Shown here piece after piece: positions 39,656 through 48,480 of a stretch of 64,000 nucleotides of DNA (position 1 is its first letter; each line of letters begins with the position of its first letter). Origin of the DNA: Streptomyces apocyni (GTDB lineage: Bacteria; Actinomycetota; Actinomycetes; Streptomycetales; Streptomycetaceae); assembly GCF_009739465.1 (NCBI RefSeq), contig NZ_WHOM01000045.1, positions 1 to 64,000 on the forward strand. The letters run 5' to 3'. Both the position numbers and the translations under genes were made by a program. Below the pieces are notes generated by a model. That model had not been told where the DNA came from, made no database searches, and saw nothing but the letters and a program-made list of their open reading frames with translations.

Positions 39656-40677
39656 TGGATACACGCACAGGACCCACAGGATCTTCGGCACACGGTGATG
39701 ACACCGTGTGCCTCGTGCGTGACCTGGTCAAGACCTATCCCGCGACGCGCGGCAGGCGCGGGGTGCCCGCGACGCCCGAGGTGCGGGCCACCGATGGTGT
39801 GACCCTCGACGTCCGGCGCGGGGAGGTCTTCGGACTGCTCGGGCCCAACGGCGCCGGGAAGTCCACCCTCGTACGCCAGCTCACCGGCCTGATGCGGCCC
39901 GACGCAGGACGCGTCGAGATCCTCGGGCACGACATCGTGCGCCACCCGGAGCGGGCCGCCCGCCTCCTCGCCTACCTCGGTCAGGAGACGACCGCGCTCG
40001 ACGAACTCACGGTGGCCCTGGCCGCCGAGACCACCGGACGGCTGCGCGGCCTCGACACCCGGCGCGCCCGGTCCGAGCGGGACATGGTCATCGACGAGCT
40101 GGGGCTCGGCGACATCGCCGGACGCCCCCTGAAGAAACTCTCCGGCGGACAGCGGCGGCTCGCCTGCTTCGCCACCGCGCTGGTGGGGGAGCGGCCCCTG
40201 TTGGTGCTCGACGAGCCCACCACCGGTATGGACCCCGTCGCACGCCGCGCGGTGTGGGCCGCCGTGGACCGGCGCCGCGCGCGGCACGGCACCACCGTGC
40301 TGCTCGTCACCCACAACGTCATCGAGGCCGAGACGGTCCTGGACCGCGTCGCCGTACTGGAGACCGGCCGGGTCATCGCCTGCGACACCCCCGCGGGGCT
40401 CAAGGACGAGGTCGCCGGTGAGGTGCGGCTCGAACTCGTGTGGCGCGAGCGGGCCCCGCTCGACGTGCCCGAGGTCGCCGCGCTGCGCGCCTTCGCCGAG
40501 GAGACCGGACGGCACTGGTCGCTGCGGCTCGCCCCGGACGAGGCGCGGGCCGCGGTGGCCGCCGTCACCGGCGGCGAGGCGTTCGCCGCCCTGGACGACT
40601 TCACCCTGGCCACGCCGAGCCTGGAGGACGTCTATCTCGCGCTCGGCGGCCGTACGAAAGGTCTGGTGAAGGCGTGA
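39655..40677 (+). CDS. ABC transporter ATP-binding protein
   Basis: Product of 340 aa, ABC-2-type exporter ATPase. Walker A GPNGAGKST near residue 66, the Q-loop region LGQETTALDELT, signature LSGGQRRL near 162, Walker B LLVLDEPTTGMDP near 185 and switch His in VLLVTHNVIEAE. The C-terminal part (RLELVWRERAPLDVP...SLEDVYLALGG) matches the regulatory tail of drug and daunorubicin-type exporters. The permease gene follows after a 191-bp MITE-like element, so the pair is probably one transporter. Substrate unknown. Confidence 0.93.
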   Translation: MDTRTGPTGSSAHGDDTVCLVRDLVKTYPATRGRRGVPATPEVRATDGVTLDVRRGEVFGLLGPNGAGKSTLVRQLTGLMRPDAGRVEILGHDIVRHPERAARLLAYLGQETTALDELTVALAAETTGRLRGLDTRRARSERDMVIDELGLGDIAGRPLKKLSGGQRRLACFATALVGERPLLVLDEPTTGMDPVARRAVWAAVDRRRARHGTTVLLVTHNVIEAETVLDRVAVLETGRVIACDTPAGLKDEVAGEVRLELVWRERAPLDVPEVAALRAFAEETGRHWSLRLAPDEARAAVAAVTGGEAFAALDDFTLATPSLEDVYLALGGRTKGLVKA

Positions 40678-40679
40678 CG

Positions 40680-40870
40680 CTAGGGGCTGTCCGGCGGATC
40701 AGGCCGGGCTGGGCGTGCGGTGCGTTGTCGGTGCTGGTGAGCGGGGCGTGGTGCGTGCAGCTGCAAGGCGGAGGATTGAGGCATCGCGGAGCGATGGTGA
40801 TTGACGACAACGCCGCGGATGGGCGTGCCACGCCCCGCGACCCCGGCATGATCCGCCGGACAGCCCCTAG
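40680..40870 (+). mobile_element. 191-bp MITE-like element, copy 1
   Basis: Perfect 22-bp terminal inverted repeats (40680-40701 and 40849-40870) begin CTAGGGGCTGTCC and end GGACAGCCCCTAG. A second copy of the same length lies at 46866-47056 in the same orientation. No transposase is encoded, so it would be mobilised in trans. An internal hairpin CATCGC-GGA-GCGATG lies at 40782-40796. Target duplication cannot be separated from the palindromic CTAG ends. It is inserted 2 bp after the ABC ATPase stop. Confidence 0.88.
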
Positions 40871-40951
40871 GGGCGACGGAGTCGTGAGTGGTGGCGTGGT
40901 GAGTGGCGTCGTGGGCGGCGGAGGGTGCGGAGCGGACAGGAGCAGCGTGAG

Positions 40952-41785
40952 GTGAGTCTCGTACGTCTTCCAGCCGCGACCGACACCAGACGGCGGCCGT
41001 CCGGCGACGCGGTGCCCGGGTCCCGTGGCGCGGCCCCGCTGGCGCCGCGCGCCCGGCTGCTGCCCGCGCTCGGGGCCGTGTACCGGGCGCAGCTCTCACG
41101 GGCCCGGGTCGCCCGGATTCCGCTGCTCTTCGTCGCGACCTTCCAGTCCATCGGGATCATGGTCCTGATGCGCGGCGTGGTGGACGGCGGCGCTGAGGCG
41201 CGCGCCGTGGTCGCCGGTTCCTCGGTCCTCGTCGTGGCGTTCGTGGCGCTCAACCTGCTCGCCCAGTACTTCGGCCAGCTACGGGCGGGCGGCGGACTCG
41301 ACCACTACGCCACGCTGCCCGTACCGCCCGCGTCCGTGGTGCTCGGCACCGCCGCCGCGTACGCCTCCTTCACCGTGCCGGGAACGGCCGTGACAGCCGT
41401 CGTCGGCAGCGTGCTGTTCGGGCTGCCGCTCACCCACCTGTGGGTCCTTATCGCGGTGATCCCGCTGGCCGGTGCCGCGCTCGCCGGGCTCGGCGCGGCG
41501 CTCGGGCTGCTCGCGCCCCGGCCCGAGCTGGCCACCCTGCTCGGCCAGCTGGGCATGTCGGCCGCGCTGCTGCTCGGGGTGCTGCCCGCCGACCGGCTGC
41601 CGCTGCCCCTCCAGTACGCGCGTGACCTGCTGCCCTCCACGTACGGCGTCGAGGCCTTCGCCCGCACCTTCGGCTCCCAGCCGCACTGGCCCGCCGTCGC
41701 GCTCGACCTCGCGGTCTGCGCCGCCGTCGGCGTCGTCTCACTGGCCGTCGCCACCTGGGCGTACCGCCGCGCGGCCGTACGGTGA
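40952..41785 (+). CDS. ABC transporter permease (ABC-2 type)
   Basis: Product of 277 aa from GTG 40952 (AGGAG about 9 nt before; GTG 40925 is an alternative). A basic N-terminus of about 55 residues is followed by six predicted membrane segments, including IPLLFVATFQSIGIMVLM, AVVAGSSVLVVAFVALNLL, AYASFTVPGTAVTAVVGSVLFGL and LAVCAAVGVVSLAVATWAY. LRAGGGLDHYATLPVPPASVVLG resembles ABC-2 exporter permeases. It forms the membrane half of the preceding ATPase, from which it is separated by the MITE. Confidence 0.85.
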   Translation: MSLVRLPAATDTRRRPSGDAVPGSRGAAPLAPRARLLPALGAVYRAQLSRARVARIPLLFVATFQSIGIMVLMRGVVDGGAEARAVVAGSSVLVVAFVALNLLAQYFGQLRAGGGLDHYATLPVPPASVVLGTAAAYASFTVPGTAVTAVVGSVLFGLPLTHLWVLIAVIPLAGAALAGLGAALGLLAPRPELATLLGQLGMSAALLLGVLPADRLPLPLQYARDLLPSTYGVEAFARTFGSQPHWPAVALDLAVCAAVGVVSLAVATWAYRRAAVR

Positions 41786-41852
41786 TCGCGTTCGGGGCGC
41801 CCGATCGGTGGGCTGATCCCAGGTACTGCCCGCGACCTGGCACGATGGCAGG

Positions 41853-42533
41853 GTGACCGCACCGTTGACGCCGCCCCACCAGCCGCCCCCGGACCACCAG
41901 CCTCCGGACGAGCCGCCCCCGGGCCAGCCGCACGACCCGTGGCAGGCCCCGCCGCCCGGTGCGGCCGTGACCCCGCCGTCGCACGAGGACCCGGGGCCCG
42001 GCATGAAGGTCGAACTGCGGGAGGCCGTGCTGATCGTGGTGGCGGTGGCCGCCGTGGGTGGTTCGCTCCTCGGACTGCTGTGGTCGTGGCTGGCGCCGAG
42101 GGTGCCGCTGATCTCGGACGGCGAGGCCGTCTTCCTGCGGGACAACGAGGGTGAGCAGGCGATCGGCGCCGACGGCACGTTCATCCTGCTGGCGCTTGTC
42201 ATCGGGCTGGTCAGCGCGGTGCTGGTCTTTCTGCTGCGCAAGCGCGGCGGGGTTCCGCTGGCGGTCGGCCTGATGCTCGGCGGGCTGCTCGGCTCGGTCG
42301 TCGCCTGGCGGTTCGGGATCTGGCTGGGCCCCGGCGGCGACGTGGTCGAGCGCGCCAAGGATGCGGGGGCGGGGGTGCCCTTCGACGCCCCGCTGAAGCT
42401 ACACGCGAAGGGCGCGCTGCTGGCCTGGCCGATCGTGTCGATGGCCGCGCTGATGGCGCTCATGGCGGCGTTCGGGCCGCGCGACCCGGAACCACCGGGG
42501 TATCTGCCGCCGCAGCCGCCGCAGGAGCCCTAG
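41853..42533 (+). CDS. DUF2567 family membrane protein
   Basis: Product of 226 aa. A Pro/His-rich cytoplasmic N-terminus (residues 1-50, many PPP units) precedes about four membrane segments (AVLIVVAVAAVGGSLLGLLWSW, TFILLALVIGLVSAVLVFLL, AVGLMLGGLLGSVVAWRF, LLAWPIVSMAALMALMAAF) with an external loop VPLISDGEAVFLRDNEGEQAIGADG typical of DUF2567. CACGAT sits 6 nt before GTG 41853, suggesting a leaderless start. Function unknown. Confidence 0.82.
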   Translation: MTAPLTPPHQPPPDHQPPDEPPPGQPHDPWQAPPPGAAVTPPSHEDPGPGMKVELREAVLIVVAVAAVGGSLLGLLWSWLAPRVPLISDGEAVFLRDNEGEQAIGADGTFILLALVIGLVSAVLVFLLRKRGGVPLAVGLMLGGLLGSVVAWRFGIWLGPGGDVVERAKDAGAGVPFDAPLKLHAKGALLAWPIVSMAALMALMAAFGPRDPEPPGYLPPQPPQEP

Positions 42534-42604
42534 GCGGGACGGCGCCCGTGGTTCGCTCGGCCCTTCCTGACCCGCCACTTCCGCTTGCGTGTCCTCTTCG
42601 ACAT
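42530..42604 (-). CDS. Putative 24-aa ribosomal protein bL37-like
   Basis: A 24-codon frame on the - strand (ATG 42602-42604, TAG 42530-42532) reads MSKRTRKRKWRV then RKGRANHGRRPA. It is extremely basic (13 Lys/Arg of 24) and ends in an NHGRRP motif that I recall from bL37, the tiny actinobacterial 50S protein first seen in mycobacterial ribosome structures. It overlaps the convergent DUF2567 stop by 4 bp. The ribosome site is weak. The assignment rests on memory of a short motif, so it needs a direct comparison. Confidence 0.6.
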   Translation of the reverse strand: MSKRTRKRKWRVRKGRANHGRRPA

Positions 42605-42671
42605 GCTCAGGTGCTTAGTCGAAGCAGGGCACTTCGTCGAGGTGTCGCGCAGGCCAACTACGGGTGAGGCG

Positions 42672-43208
42672 CTAGAGACGGCCGATCGGCGCCAGTACCG
42701 CGTCCGTGAGCCGCGCCAGGTCACCCGGTGCCAGCTCGGCCTCCAGACCGCGGCGGCCCGCCGAGACGCAGATCGTCTCGTGCGCGGTAGCCGACGCGTC
42801 CAGCACCGTCGGCAGCTTCCGGCGCTGGCCGAGCGGGGAGATGCCGCCCCGCACATATCCCGTACTGCGCTCAGCGGCGGCCGGGTCCGCCATCGCCGCG
42901 CGCTTGCCGCCGACGGCCGCGGCCAGCGCCTTGAGGTCCAGCGAGCCCGCGACGGGAACCACGGCGACGGTGAGCGAGCCGTCCACCTCGGCGAGCAGCG
43001 TCTTGAACACGCGCTCGGGCGCCACGCCCATCGCCTCGGCCGCCTCGTCGCCGTACGAGGGGTGCGCCGGGTCGTGCGCGTACGTGTGCAGGGTGTGCGG
43101 CGTGCCCGCGGCGCTGAGCGCGACGGTGGCGGGCGTCCCACCGGACTGTGCCTGCTTCTGCTTCTGCTGCTTCTTCGCGTTCTTCGGGTTCTTCGGGTTC
43201 TTCGCCAA
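42672..43208 (-). CDS. YbaK/EbsC family aminoacyl-tRNA deacylase
   Basis: Product of 178 aa. The core ALSAAGTPHTLHTYAHDPAHPSYGDEAAEAMG, VFKTLLAEVDGSLTVAVVPV, KRAAMADPAAAERSTGYVRGGISPLGQRRKLPTVLD (with the catalytic-lysine region and GG-SP loop) matches YbaK, which hydrolyses Cys-tRNA-Pro and similar mischarged tRNAs. The start used is TTG 43206-43208; no better ATG/GTG is available before the core. The N-terminus has KNP repeats (KNPKNPKNAKKQQKQKQ) from a GAAGAACCC DNA repeat. Confidence 0.87.
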   Translation of the reverse strand: MAKNPKNPKNAKKQQKQKQAQSGGTPATVALSAAGTPHTLHTYAHDPAHPSYGDEAAEAMGVAPERVFKTLLAEVDGSLTVAVVPVAGSLDLKALAAAVGGKRAAMADPAAAERSTGYVRGGISPLGQRRKLPTVLDASATAHETICVSAGRRGLEAELAPGDLARLTDAVLAPIGRL

Positions 43209-43225
43209 CGTGATCGGGCCTTACG

Positions 43226-43975
43226 TCAGTTGAGACTGGTCGGACCCCGGGTCAGCTCGACCGCGGGCAACGACGGCAGGTTACGGATCACCGCGGTCTC
43301 CGAGCGAAGGAGTTTCAGCTCGTCCCGCAGCCGGGACGCGGTGTCCGGGGCCTGTAGCAGCCGCTGCCGGGTCGGCGTGTCCAGCACCGCGGCCGCGGCG
43401 ACCAGGTACGACACCACGGACGGCTCGTCCGGCAGCTCCGTACCCGTCGACAGCGACCGCTCACGCGCACCGGCCAGGCGCTTCTGGTAGGCGCGGAAGG
43501 CGCGCAGGACCCCCTCGGCGAGTGCGCCCGCGTCGTCCCCCGGCTCCTCGTCGAGTTCCTCGAGCTCGGCCGTCAGATACTCCCCGGACGCGTCGACGGA
43601 CAGCAGCCGGACGCGGGTGGTGCCGGTGGCGAGCACCTCGAACTTGCCGTCCGCGTGTTCGCGCAGCGTCGCCGCCTCCGCGATGCAGCCCACCTGGTGG
43701 AAGGCCTTCATCGGGTCGTCGCCGAACCCGGCGGCGGGACCGCGCTCGACGGTCGTGGTCGGGTCGGGCATGCCGGGCGCCGCCGGGGCGACCTCGAGGC
43801 CGTCGCGGATCGCGACGACCGCGAAGCGGCGCGGCTCGTCGGAGTCGTCGGGTGCGGCCTTCAGCAGGTCGCGCATCATGGCGCGATAACGCTCCTCGAA
43901 GACGTTCAGCGGCAGCACGAGCCCCGGGAACAGCACGGTGTTCAGCGGGAAGAGTGGAAGTCGGACGGTGGTCAC
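43226..43975 (-). CDS. LON peptidase substrate-binding domain protein
   Basis: Product of 249 aa that is a stand-alone Lon N-terminal domain: RLPLFPLNTVLFPGLVLPLNVFEERYRAMM, QVGCIAEAATLREHADGKFEVLATGTTRVRLL and a helical C-terminus. There is no ATPase or protease part. Stand-alone members are common in actinobacteria; their role is unclear, possibly substrate delivery or binding. GTG 43973-43975 start. The YbaK-type gene follows 17 bp downstream. Confidence 0.92.
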   Translation of the reverse strand: MTTVRLPLFPLNTVLFPGLVLPLNVFEERYRAMMRDLLKAAPDDSDEPRRFAVVAIRDGLEVAPAAPGMPDPTTTVERGPAAGFGDDPMKAFHQVGCIAEAATLREHADGKFEVLATGTTRVRLLSVDASGEYLTAELEELDEEPGDDAGALAEGVLRAFRAYQKRLAGARERSLSTGTELPDEPSVVSYLVAAAAVLDTPTRQRLLQAPDTASRLRDELKLLRSETAVIRNLPSLPAVELTRGPTSLN

Positions 43976-43997
43976 GAGGCCGAAGCCTAATCGCCCC

Positions 43998-45041
43998 TCA
44001 GGGTGGTCCGGGGCGGCGGAGTCCGATCCGGCGGCGCAGTGGGGTCATGGCGGCCACCTGGAGGCGTACGCCGTCGCGCACTTCGAGGAAGTGGCCGAGC
44101 GGATCGCCAGAGAGCAGATTCCAGGGGAAGGACGTCGCGTACGGGCCGATCAGCCGCAATTGCTCCAGCGCGTCGGCCGGGCGGCCCAGGCGCACCAGGA
44201 CGTAGGCGAGGAGGTTGCGTACCTCCGCGGGATACGGGTCGGCCCGCTCGTACGCGTCCGAGAGGGCGATCGCCCGGTCCGCCGCCGCGTCCAGCCGCTC
44301 GGTCGGTACGGCGGCGCTCGCGCCCGCGCTCCCGCCCCCGCTCCCGCCCCCGCCCGGGTCCTGCAGGAAGGCGAAGGCCGCGCGCACCGGGAGCGCCTGC
44401 ACCAGGGAGCCCGGCAGGGCGTCGGCCGCCGCGCGTTCGGCGAAGTCGAAGCAGCCGCGGTGTGAGCCGTACCAGGTGGCGGAGAGGTACTGCAGGGCGG
44501 CCGCGTGGCAGCCGTAGTGGTGCGGGGAGCGGCGCACGGCCTCCGCCCACAGCTCGTCGAAGACGGCGTACGAGGCGCCCGCGCCCCGCGCGTGATCCAG
44601 GGCGATGCGCCAGGGCACCGGGTCACGGGGCGCGGCGTCCGCGGCGACGGCGACCAGCGGGGCGACCTCGCGCAGCAGCGTGGCGCGGGCGGGGGACTCC
44701 CAGCCGCGCCGCATCGCGAGCTCCGCCCTGAGGAGGGCCACATCCGGGTCGAGCGGGGCCTCCGCGCGCCACTGCGTGAGCCACTCGGGACGACGGCGGG
44801 CGAACGCGGTCAGACCCAGCACATAGCGGTCGCGGTTCTCCCACTCGGCGGCCTCACGACTGGCGGCGAGCAGCTTCGCGGCCGGGCCGTGGTCGCCGTG
44901 CGCCGCCGCCCTGAGCGCCGGGGCGAGCCGTTCGTCCGGCGCGTCGAGCAGGACGTCGCTGTCGGCGGTCAGCGCCTCCGCGAGCCGCGGAGCGTGCCTG
45001 ATCATCCGGGTCGTCCGCGTGAGCGCGCGCAGCAGGACCAT
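43998..45041 (-). CDS. Uncharacterised tetratricopeptide-like protein
   Basis: Product of 347 aa from ATG 45041, with GGAGGG about 10 nt upstream. It is mostly alpha-helical, with repeated helix pairs (WENRDRYVLGLTAFARRRP, DVALLRAELAMRRGWESPARATLLREV, YPAEVRNLLAYVLVRLGRPADALEQL) resembling TPR motifs, and a GGGGSGGGSAG-rich loop near residue 260. It has no signal peptide or membrane segment. I do not recognise the family; a scaffold role is possible. The 22-bp gap to the LON-domain gene suggests one unit. Confidence 0.75.
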   Translation of the reverse strand: MVLLRALTRTTRMIRHAPRLAEALTADSDVLLDAPDERLAPALRAAAHGDHGPAAKLLAASREAAEWENRDRYVLGLTAFARRRPEWLTQWRAEAPLDPDVALLRAELAMRRGWESPARATLLREVAPLVAVAADAAPRDPVPWRIALDHARGAGASYAVFDELWAEAVRRSPHHYGCHAAALQYLSATWYGSHRGCFDFAERAAADALPGSLVQALPVRAAFAFLQDPGGGGSGGGSAGASAAVPTERLDAAADRAIALSDAYERADPYPAEVRNLLAYVLVRLGRPADALEQLRLIGPYATSFPWNLLSGDPLGHFLEVRDGVRLQVAAMTPLRRRIGLRRPGPP

Positions 45042-45198
45042 GACGTGGGTCCCTCCCTTGCGCCTGGTGGTTCCGTCCATCCTTCGATGCTTGCGGTGAC
45101 AAGACGGCGTGCGGACGGCGAGGGTTGTGGGCCCCCGGATAACGATTCGGCCCACCGCCGGTACACGGCCCCGGGTCCGCAGAGACCGGAGACGCCCC

Positions 45199-46776
45199 CT
45201 AGCTGCGGCGTAGGAGGCGCGTCGCGCCCGCGGCGACCGTCGTGGCCAGGACCCAGCCGAGGAGGACCAGGCCCGCCGAGGTCCACTGCCAGTAGCCCGT
45301 CATCCGCCACTCGCCCTCCTGGCCCAGGTTGATCACCGGGATCAGCAGGTCCAGGGCGTACAGCGAGGCGCTCCAGGCCGGGCCCTCGTCAGGCCGCAGT
45401 TCCGCGGGCTGGTGGCGGGAGAAGGCCACCGCGCCCGCCGCCCACAGCGCCGCCATCCACACCGCGGCGCGCCCCGGCCGATACCCGTACGCGACCGTCC
45501 AGTCCTGTACGTACCCCCAGAGCTTGCCCGCAAGCGGCAGGGTCTCGCGGCGGCGGCGCTGTTTGGCGAGCAGTACCTCGCGCGCGTCCGCGTCCTCGCC
45601 GCTCTGCCGCAGCACCGTGGCCAGCTTCTCGTAGGGCTCCGGGCTGTACTCGGGTGTGGCCGCCTCCACCCAGGCCAGCCGCTCGTTCAGCGGGAACCTG
45701 CCGGTCGGGATGAGGATCTCGTAGCTGAATCCGGCCATCCGCAGACCACCCGGCCCCGGCCAGCTGGCCGCGCTGTCGATGAGGTTGGTCACCTTCGCGC
45801 CGTTCAGGACCACCACGCCGCGCGTCGGCTTCTCCCCGAGAAAGCGCAGCTCCGGGGTCTGGATACGGCGTAACGACACCTCCTGCTCAGGCTCCAGGGT
45901 GAAGCTGGCCTGTGACAGGTCGAGCGCGTCGCCGATCCGGCCGTCGTCGAGCCGCATCCCGCCGTGGCACTCGAAGCGGCGCACCCGCACCCCCCGGGCC
46001 GGGGTCGCCCCACCCGTCGCGATGGGATTGGCGACCGCGGCGGGCGTCAGATACAGCGTGTGCTCGACGGTCAGCTGCGGGGCGTTGAGCGCGCGCTCCC
46101 CGTACGGATGCGCGAGCCGACTGCCGCGCAGGCTGAGCGAGCCCCCGACCTGCGCGCCGCGCAGACTGATCTCACCGTCCGCCTCCAGCAGCTCGGCATG
46201 CAGGTCCTGGCCCACGGTGAGACCGTCGCCCAGCACCGCGTGATCGCGCTGGTCGCGATGGAGTACGGCCTGGCTGAGTAACAGGTCCGTGCCGATCTGG
46301 GCGTCGGCCAGCCGGATGCCGCGGTGGACGTGGCAGCGCGGCAGATGCAGATCGCCCTCGGTGCGCAGCCGGGCCGCCTCCAGCCGGGGGATCGAGCAGT
46401 TCACCAGCCGCAGCGTGGTGAACCGGCTCTCCGGCAGCAGCACCTCGTTCTCGAAGCGGCAGCCGGTCAGCTCCACATACGGCGTCACCGTGCCGCCCGC
46501 GACATCGAGGGTGCCGGTGATCTGCACCCCGCGGAGCTTCACCGCCGAGACCCGCCCGCGCAGCGCGGGCGGCCCGTCCAGCAGCAGCAGCGCGACGACC
46601 CGGGCCCGCACACTGCGCTCGGGGCCCCAGCGGCGGCCACCGTGTGGATCGTCCAGGTCATGGTCCCCCACGGTCAGGTCGTAGCGGCTGCCGTTCTGGA
46701 AGGCCTGCCACATGAACCGCTCGGTGGCGGTCAGCCCGAGGTCCTCCGGTGGATCGCCCATGTGCCTGTCGACCAC
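45199..46776 (-). CDS. Beta-helix repeat membrane protein, unknown function
   Basis: Product of 525 aa from GTG 46776 (GGGGAGGGG upstream). Residues about 60-340 are a run of short repeats typical of a right-handed beta-helix (RGVQITGTLDVAGG, CRFENEVLLPES, ARLRTEGDLHLPR, AQIGTDLLLSQ, AQVGGSLSLRGS, GRIGDALDLSQ), like bactofilin or pentapeptide-type proteins. After YEKLATVLRQSGEDADAREVLLAKQRRRRE (a cytoplasmic helical part) come about three membrane segments at the C-terminus. It resembles the actinobacterial membrane-associated oxidoreductase/beta-helix family, but no catalytic motif is visible. Confidence 0.7.
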   Translation of the reverse strand: MVDRHMGDPPEDLGLTATERFMWQAFQNGSRYDLTVGDHDLDDPHGGRRWGPERSVRARVVALLLLDGPPALRGRVSAVKLRGVQITGTLDVAGGTVTPYVELTGCRFENEVLLPESRFTTLRLVNCSIPRLEAARLRTEGDLHLPRCHVHRGIRLADAQIGTDLLLSQAVLHRDQRDHAVLGDGLTVGQDLHAELLEADGEISLRGAQVGGSLSLRGSRLAHPYGERALNAPQLTVEHTLYLTPAAVANPIATGGATPARGVRVRRFECHGGMRLDDGRIGDALDLSQASFTLEPEQEVSLRRIQTPELRFLGEKPTRGVVVLNGAKVTNLIDSAASWPGPGGLRMAGFSYEILIPTGRFPLNERLAWVEAATPEYSPEPYEKLATVLRQSGEDADAREVLLAKQRRRRETLPLAGKLWGYVQDWTVAYGYRPGRAAVWMAALWAAGAVAFSRHQPAELRPDEGPAWSASLYALDLLIPVINLGQEGEWRMTGYWQWTSAGLVLLGWVLATTVAAGATRLLRRS

Positions 46777-46865
46777 GGCGGTCGTCCCCTCCCCGTTTCG
46801 TCCGGTGTCTCCTCGTCCGGTGTCTCCGTTTCCGGGTTCATGCCCGCTCGGTGACCAGGCGAACG

Positions 46866-47056
46866 CTAGGGCCTGTCCGGCGGATCAGGCCGGGCTGGGC
46901 GTGCGGTGCGCTGGCTGTGCTGGTGAGCGGGGCTTGGTGCGTGCAGCTGCAAGGCGGAGGATTGAGGCGACGCGGAGCGTCGGTGATTGACGACAACGCC
47001 GCAGATGCGCGTGCCAAGGCTCGCGACCCCGGCATGATCCGCCGGACAGGCCCTAG
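46866..47056 (+). mobile_element. 191-bp MITE-like element, copy 2
   Basis: Same length and orientation as copy 1 (40680-40870), with perfect 22-bp terminal inverted repeats (46866-46887 and 47035-47056) beginning CTAGGGCCTGTCC. Its internal hairpin reads CGACGC-GGA-GCGTCG (46968-46982). Compared with copy 1 both arms of the hairpin and both ends of the terminal repeats differ in step, keeping pairing. Confidence 0.88.
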
Positions 47057-47082
47057 GTGATGAAGGTTGCCTTCCGGTGCGT

Positions 47083-47099
47083 GTATCAGCCAGTGATAC
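47083..47099. promoter_or_regulatory. Inverted repeat upstream of hisD
   Basis: GTATCA (47083-47088) and TGATAC (47094-47099) flank a 5-nt spacer, 40 bp before hisD. GAGAAT (47128-47133) lies 6 nt before the hisD GTG and is a candidate -10 of a leaderless transcript. Operator role is inferred. Confidence 0.45.
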
Positions 47100-47139
47100 G
47101 GGCGACCGGCGTGCGTCGGCCGTCTGCGAGAATTAACCC

Positions 47140-48480
47140 GTGATCTCGCGAATCGACCTGCGTGGCGACCTCCTCCCCGAGGGTGGAGCCCTGCGCGACC
47201 TGCTGCCCCGTGCCGACTTCGACGTCGCGGCCGCCCTGGACAAGGTGCGGCCCATCTGCGAGGACGTGCATCATCGGGGCACGGCGGCGCTGATCGACTA
47301 CGCGGAGAAGTTCGACGGCGTACGCCTGGAGCGCGTACGGGTCCCGGCCGCCGCCCTCGCCGACGCCCTGGAGCGCCTCGACCCCACGGTCAGGGCCGCC
47401 CTGGAGGAGTCCATCCGACGGGCCAGGCTGGTCCACCGCGCCCAGCGCCGCGCCCCGCACACGACCGAGGTCGTTCCCGGCGGCACGGTGACCGAGAAGT
47501 GGGTTCCGGTCGACCGCGTCGGCCTGTACGCGCCCGGCGGACGCTCCGTGTACCCGTCCTCCGTGATCATGAACGCGGTTCCGGCACAGGAGGCCGGTGT
47601 CCCGTCCATGGCGCTGGCATCCCCGCCGCAGGCCGACTTCGACGGTCTGCCGCACCCGACGATCCTGGCCGCCTGCGCGCTCCTCGGCATCGACGAGGTG
47701 TACGCGGTGGGCGGAGCCCAGGCCGTCGCCATGTTCGCGTACGGCACCGAGCGCCCCGGCGACCCCGACGGCTGCGCCCCGGCCACCATGGTCACCGGCC
47801 CCGGCAACATCTGGGTCGCCGCCGCCAAGCGCTACTTCACCGGCAAGATCGGCATCGACGCCGAAGCGGGCCCGACCGAGATCGCGATCCTCGCGGACTC
47901 CACCGCCGACCCGGCGCACGTCGCCGCCGACCTCATCAGCCAGGCCGAGCACGACCCGCTGGCCGCCGCCGTACTGGTCACCGACTCCGTGGACCTCGCC
48001 GACGCGGTCGACAAGGAGCTGGCGCCCCAGGTCGCCGCGACCAAGCACATCGACGACCGGATCATCCCCGCGCTCAAGGGACGCCAGTCCGCGACCGTCC
48101 TGGTCGACGGCATCGACGAGGGCCTGAAGGTCGTCGACGCGTACGGCGCCGAGCACCTGGAGATCCAGACGGCCGACGCGCCGACGGTCGCCGAGCGGGT
48201 CCGCAACGCCGGCGCGATCTTCGTCGGCCCGTACGCCCCCGTCTCGCTCGGCGACTACTGCGCGGGCTCCAACCACGTCCTGCCCACCGGCGGCTGCGCC
48301 TGCCACTCGTCAGGCCTGTCCGTGCAGTCCTTCCTGCGCGGCATCCACATCGTCGACTACACGCGCGACGCGCTCGCCGATGTCGCCCACCACGTCGTCA
48401 CACTCGCCGAGGCCGAGGACCTGCCCGCGCACGGCGCCGCGATCAAGGCGAGGTTCGGATGGAAGGTTCCCGGTCAGTGA
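47140..48480 (+). CDS. hisD: Histidinol dehydrogenase HisD
   Basis: Zn enzyme that oxidises L-histidinol to L-histidine in two NAD-dependent steps. It is 446 aa; the [35 protein letters not shown] and C-terminal [19 protein letters not shown] motifs carry the substrate and zinc residues. First gene of the his operon. The stop overlaps hisC. Confidence 0.97.
   Translation: MISRIDLRGDLLPEGGALRDLLPRADFDVAAALDKVRPICEDVHHRGTAALIDYAEKFDGVRLERVRVPAAALADALERLDPTVRAALEESIRRARLVHRAQRRAPHTTEVVPGGTVTEKWVPVDRVGLYAPGGRSVYPSSVIMNAVPAQEAGVPSMALASPPQADFDGLPHPTILAACALLGIDEVYAVGGAQAVAMFAYGTERPGDPDGCAPATMVTGPGNIWVAAAKRYFTGKIGIDAEAGPTEIAILADSTADPAHVAADLISQAEHDPLAAAVLVTDSVDLADAVDKELAPQVAATKHIDDRIIPALKGRQSATVLVDGIDEGLKVVDAYGAEHLEIQTADAPTVAERVRNAGAIFVGPYAPVSLGDYCAGSNHVLPTGGCACHSSGLSVQSFLRGIHIVDYTRDALADVAHHVVTLAEAEDLPAHGAAIKARFGWKVPGQ

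Noticed and set aside
40681..40870. MITE copy 1 as a protein-coding gene
   Set aside because: Frames through it are short and include the terminal repeats; no start with ribosome site, and copies differ without respecting codons.
47499..48476. Extended frame running through hisD into hisC
   Set aside because: The Arg/Pro-rich first 325 codons are hisD read out of frame; the real hisC begins at 48477 or 48459.
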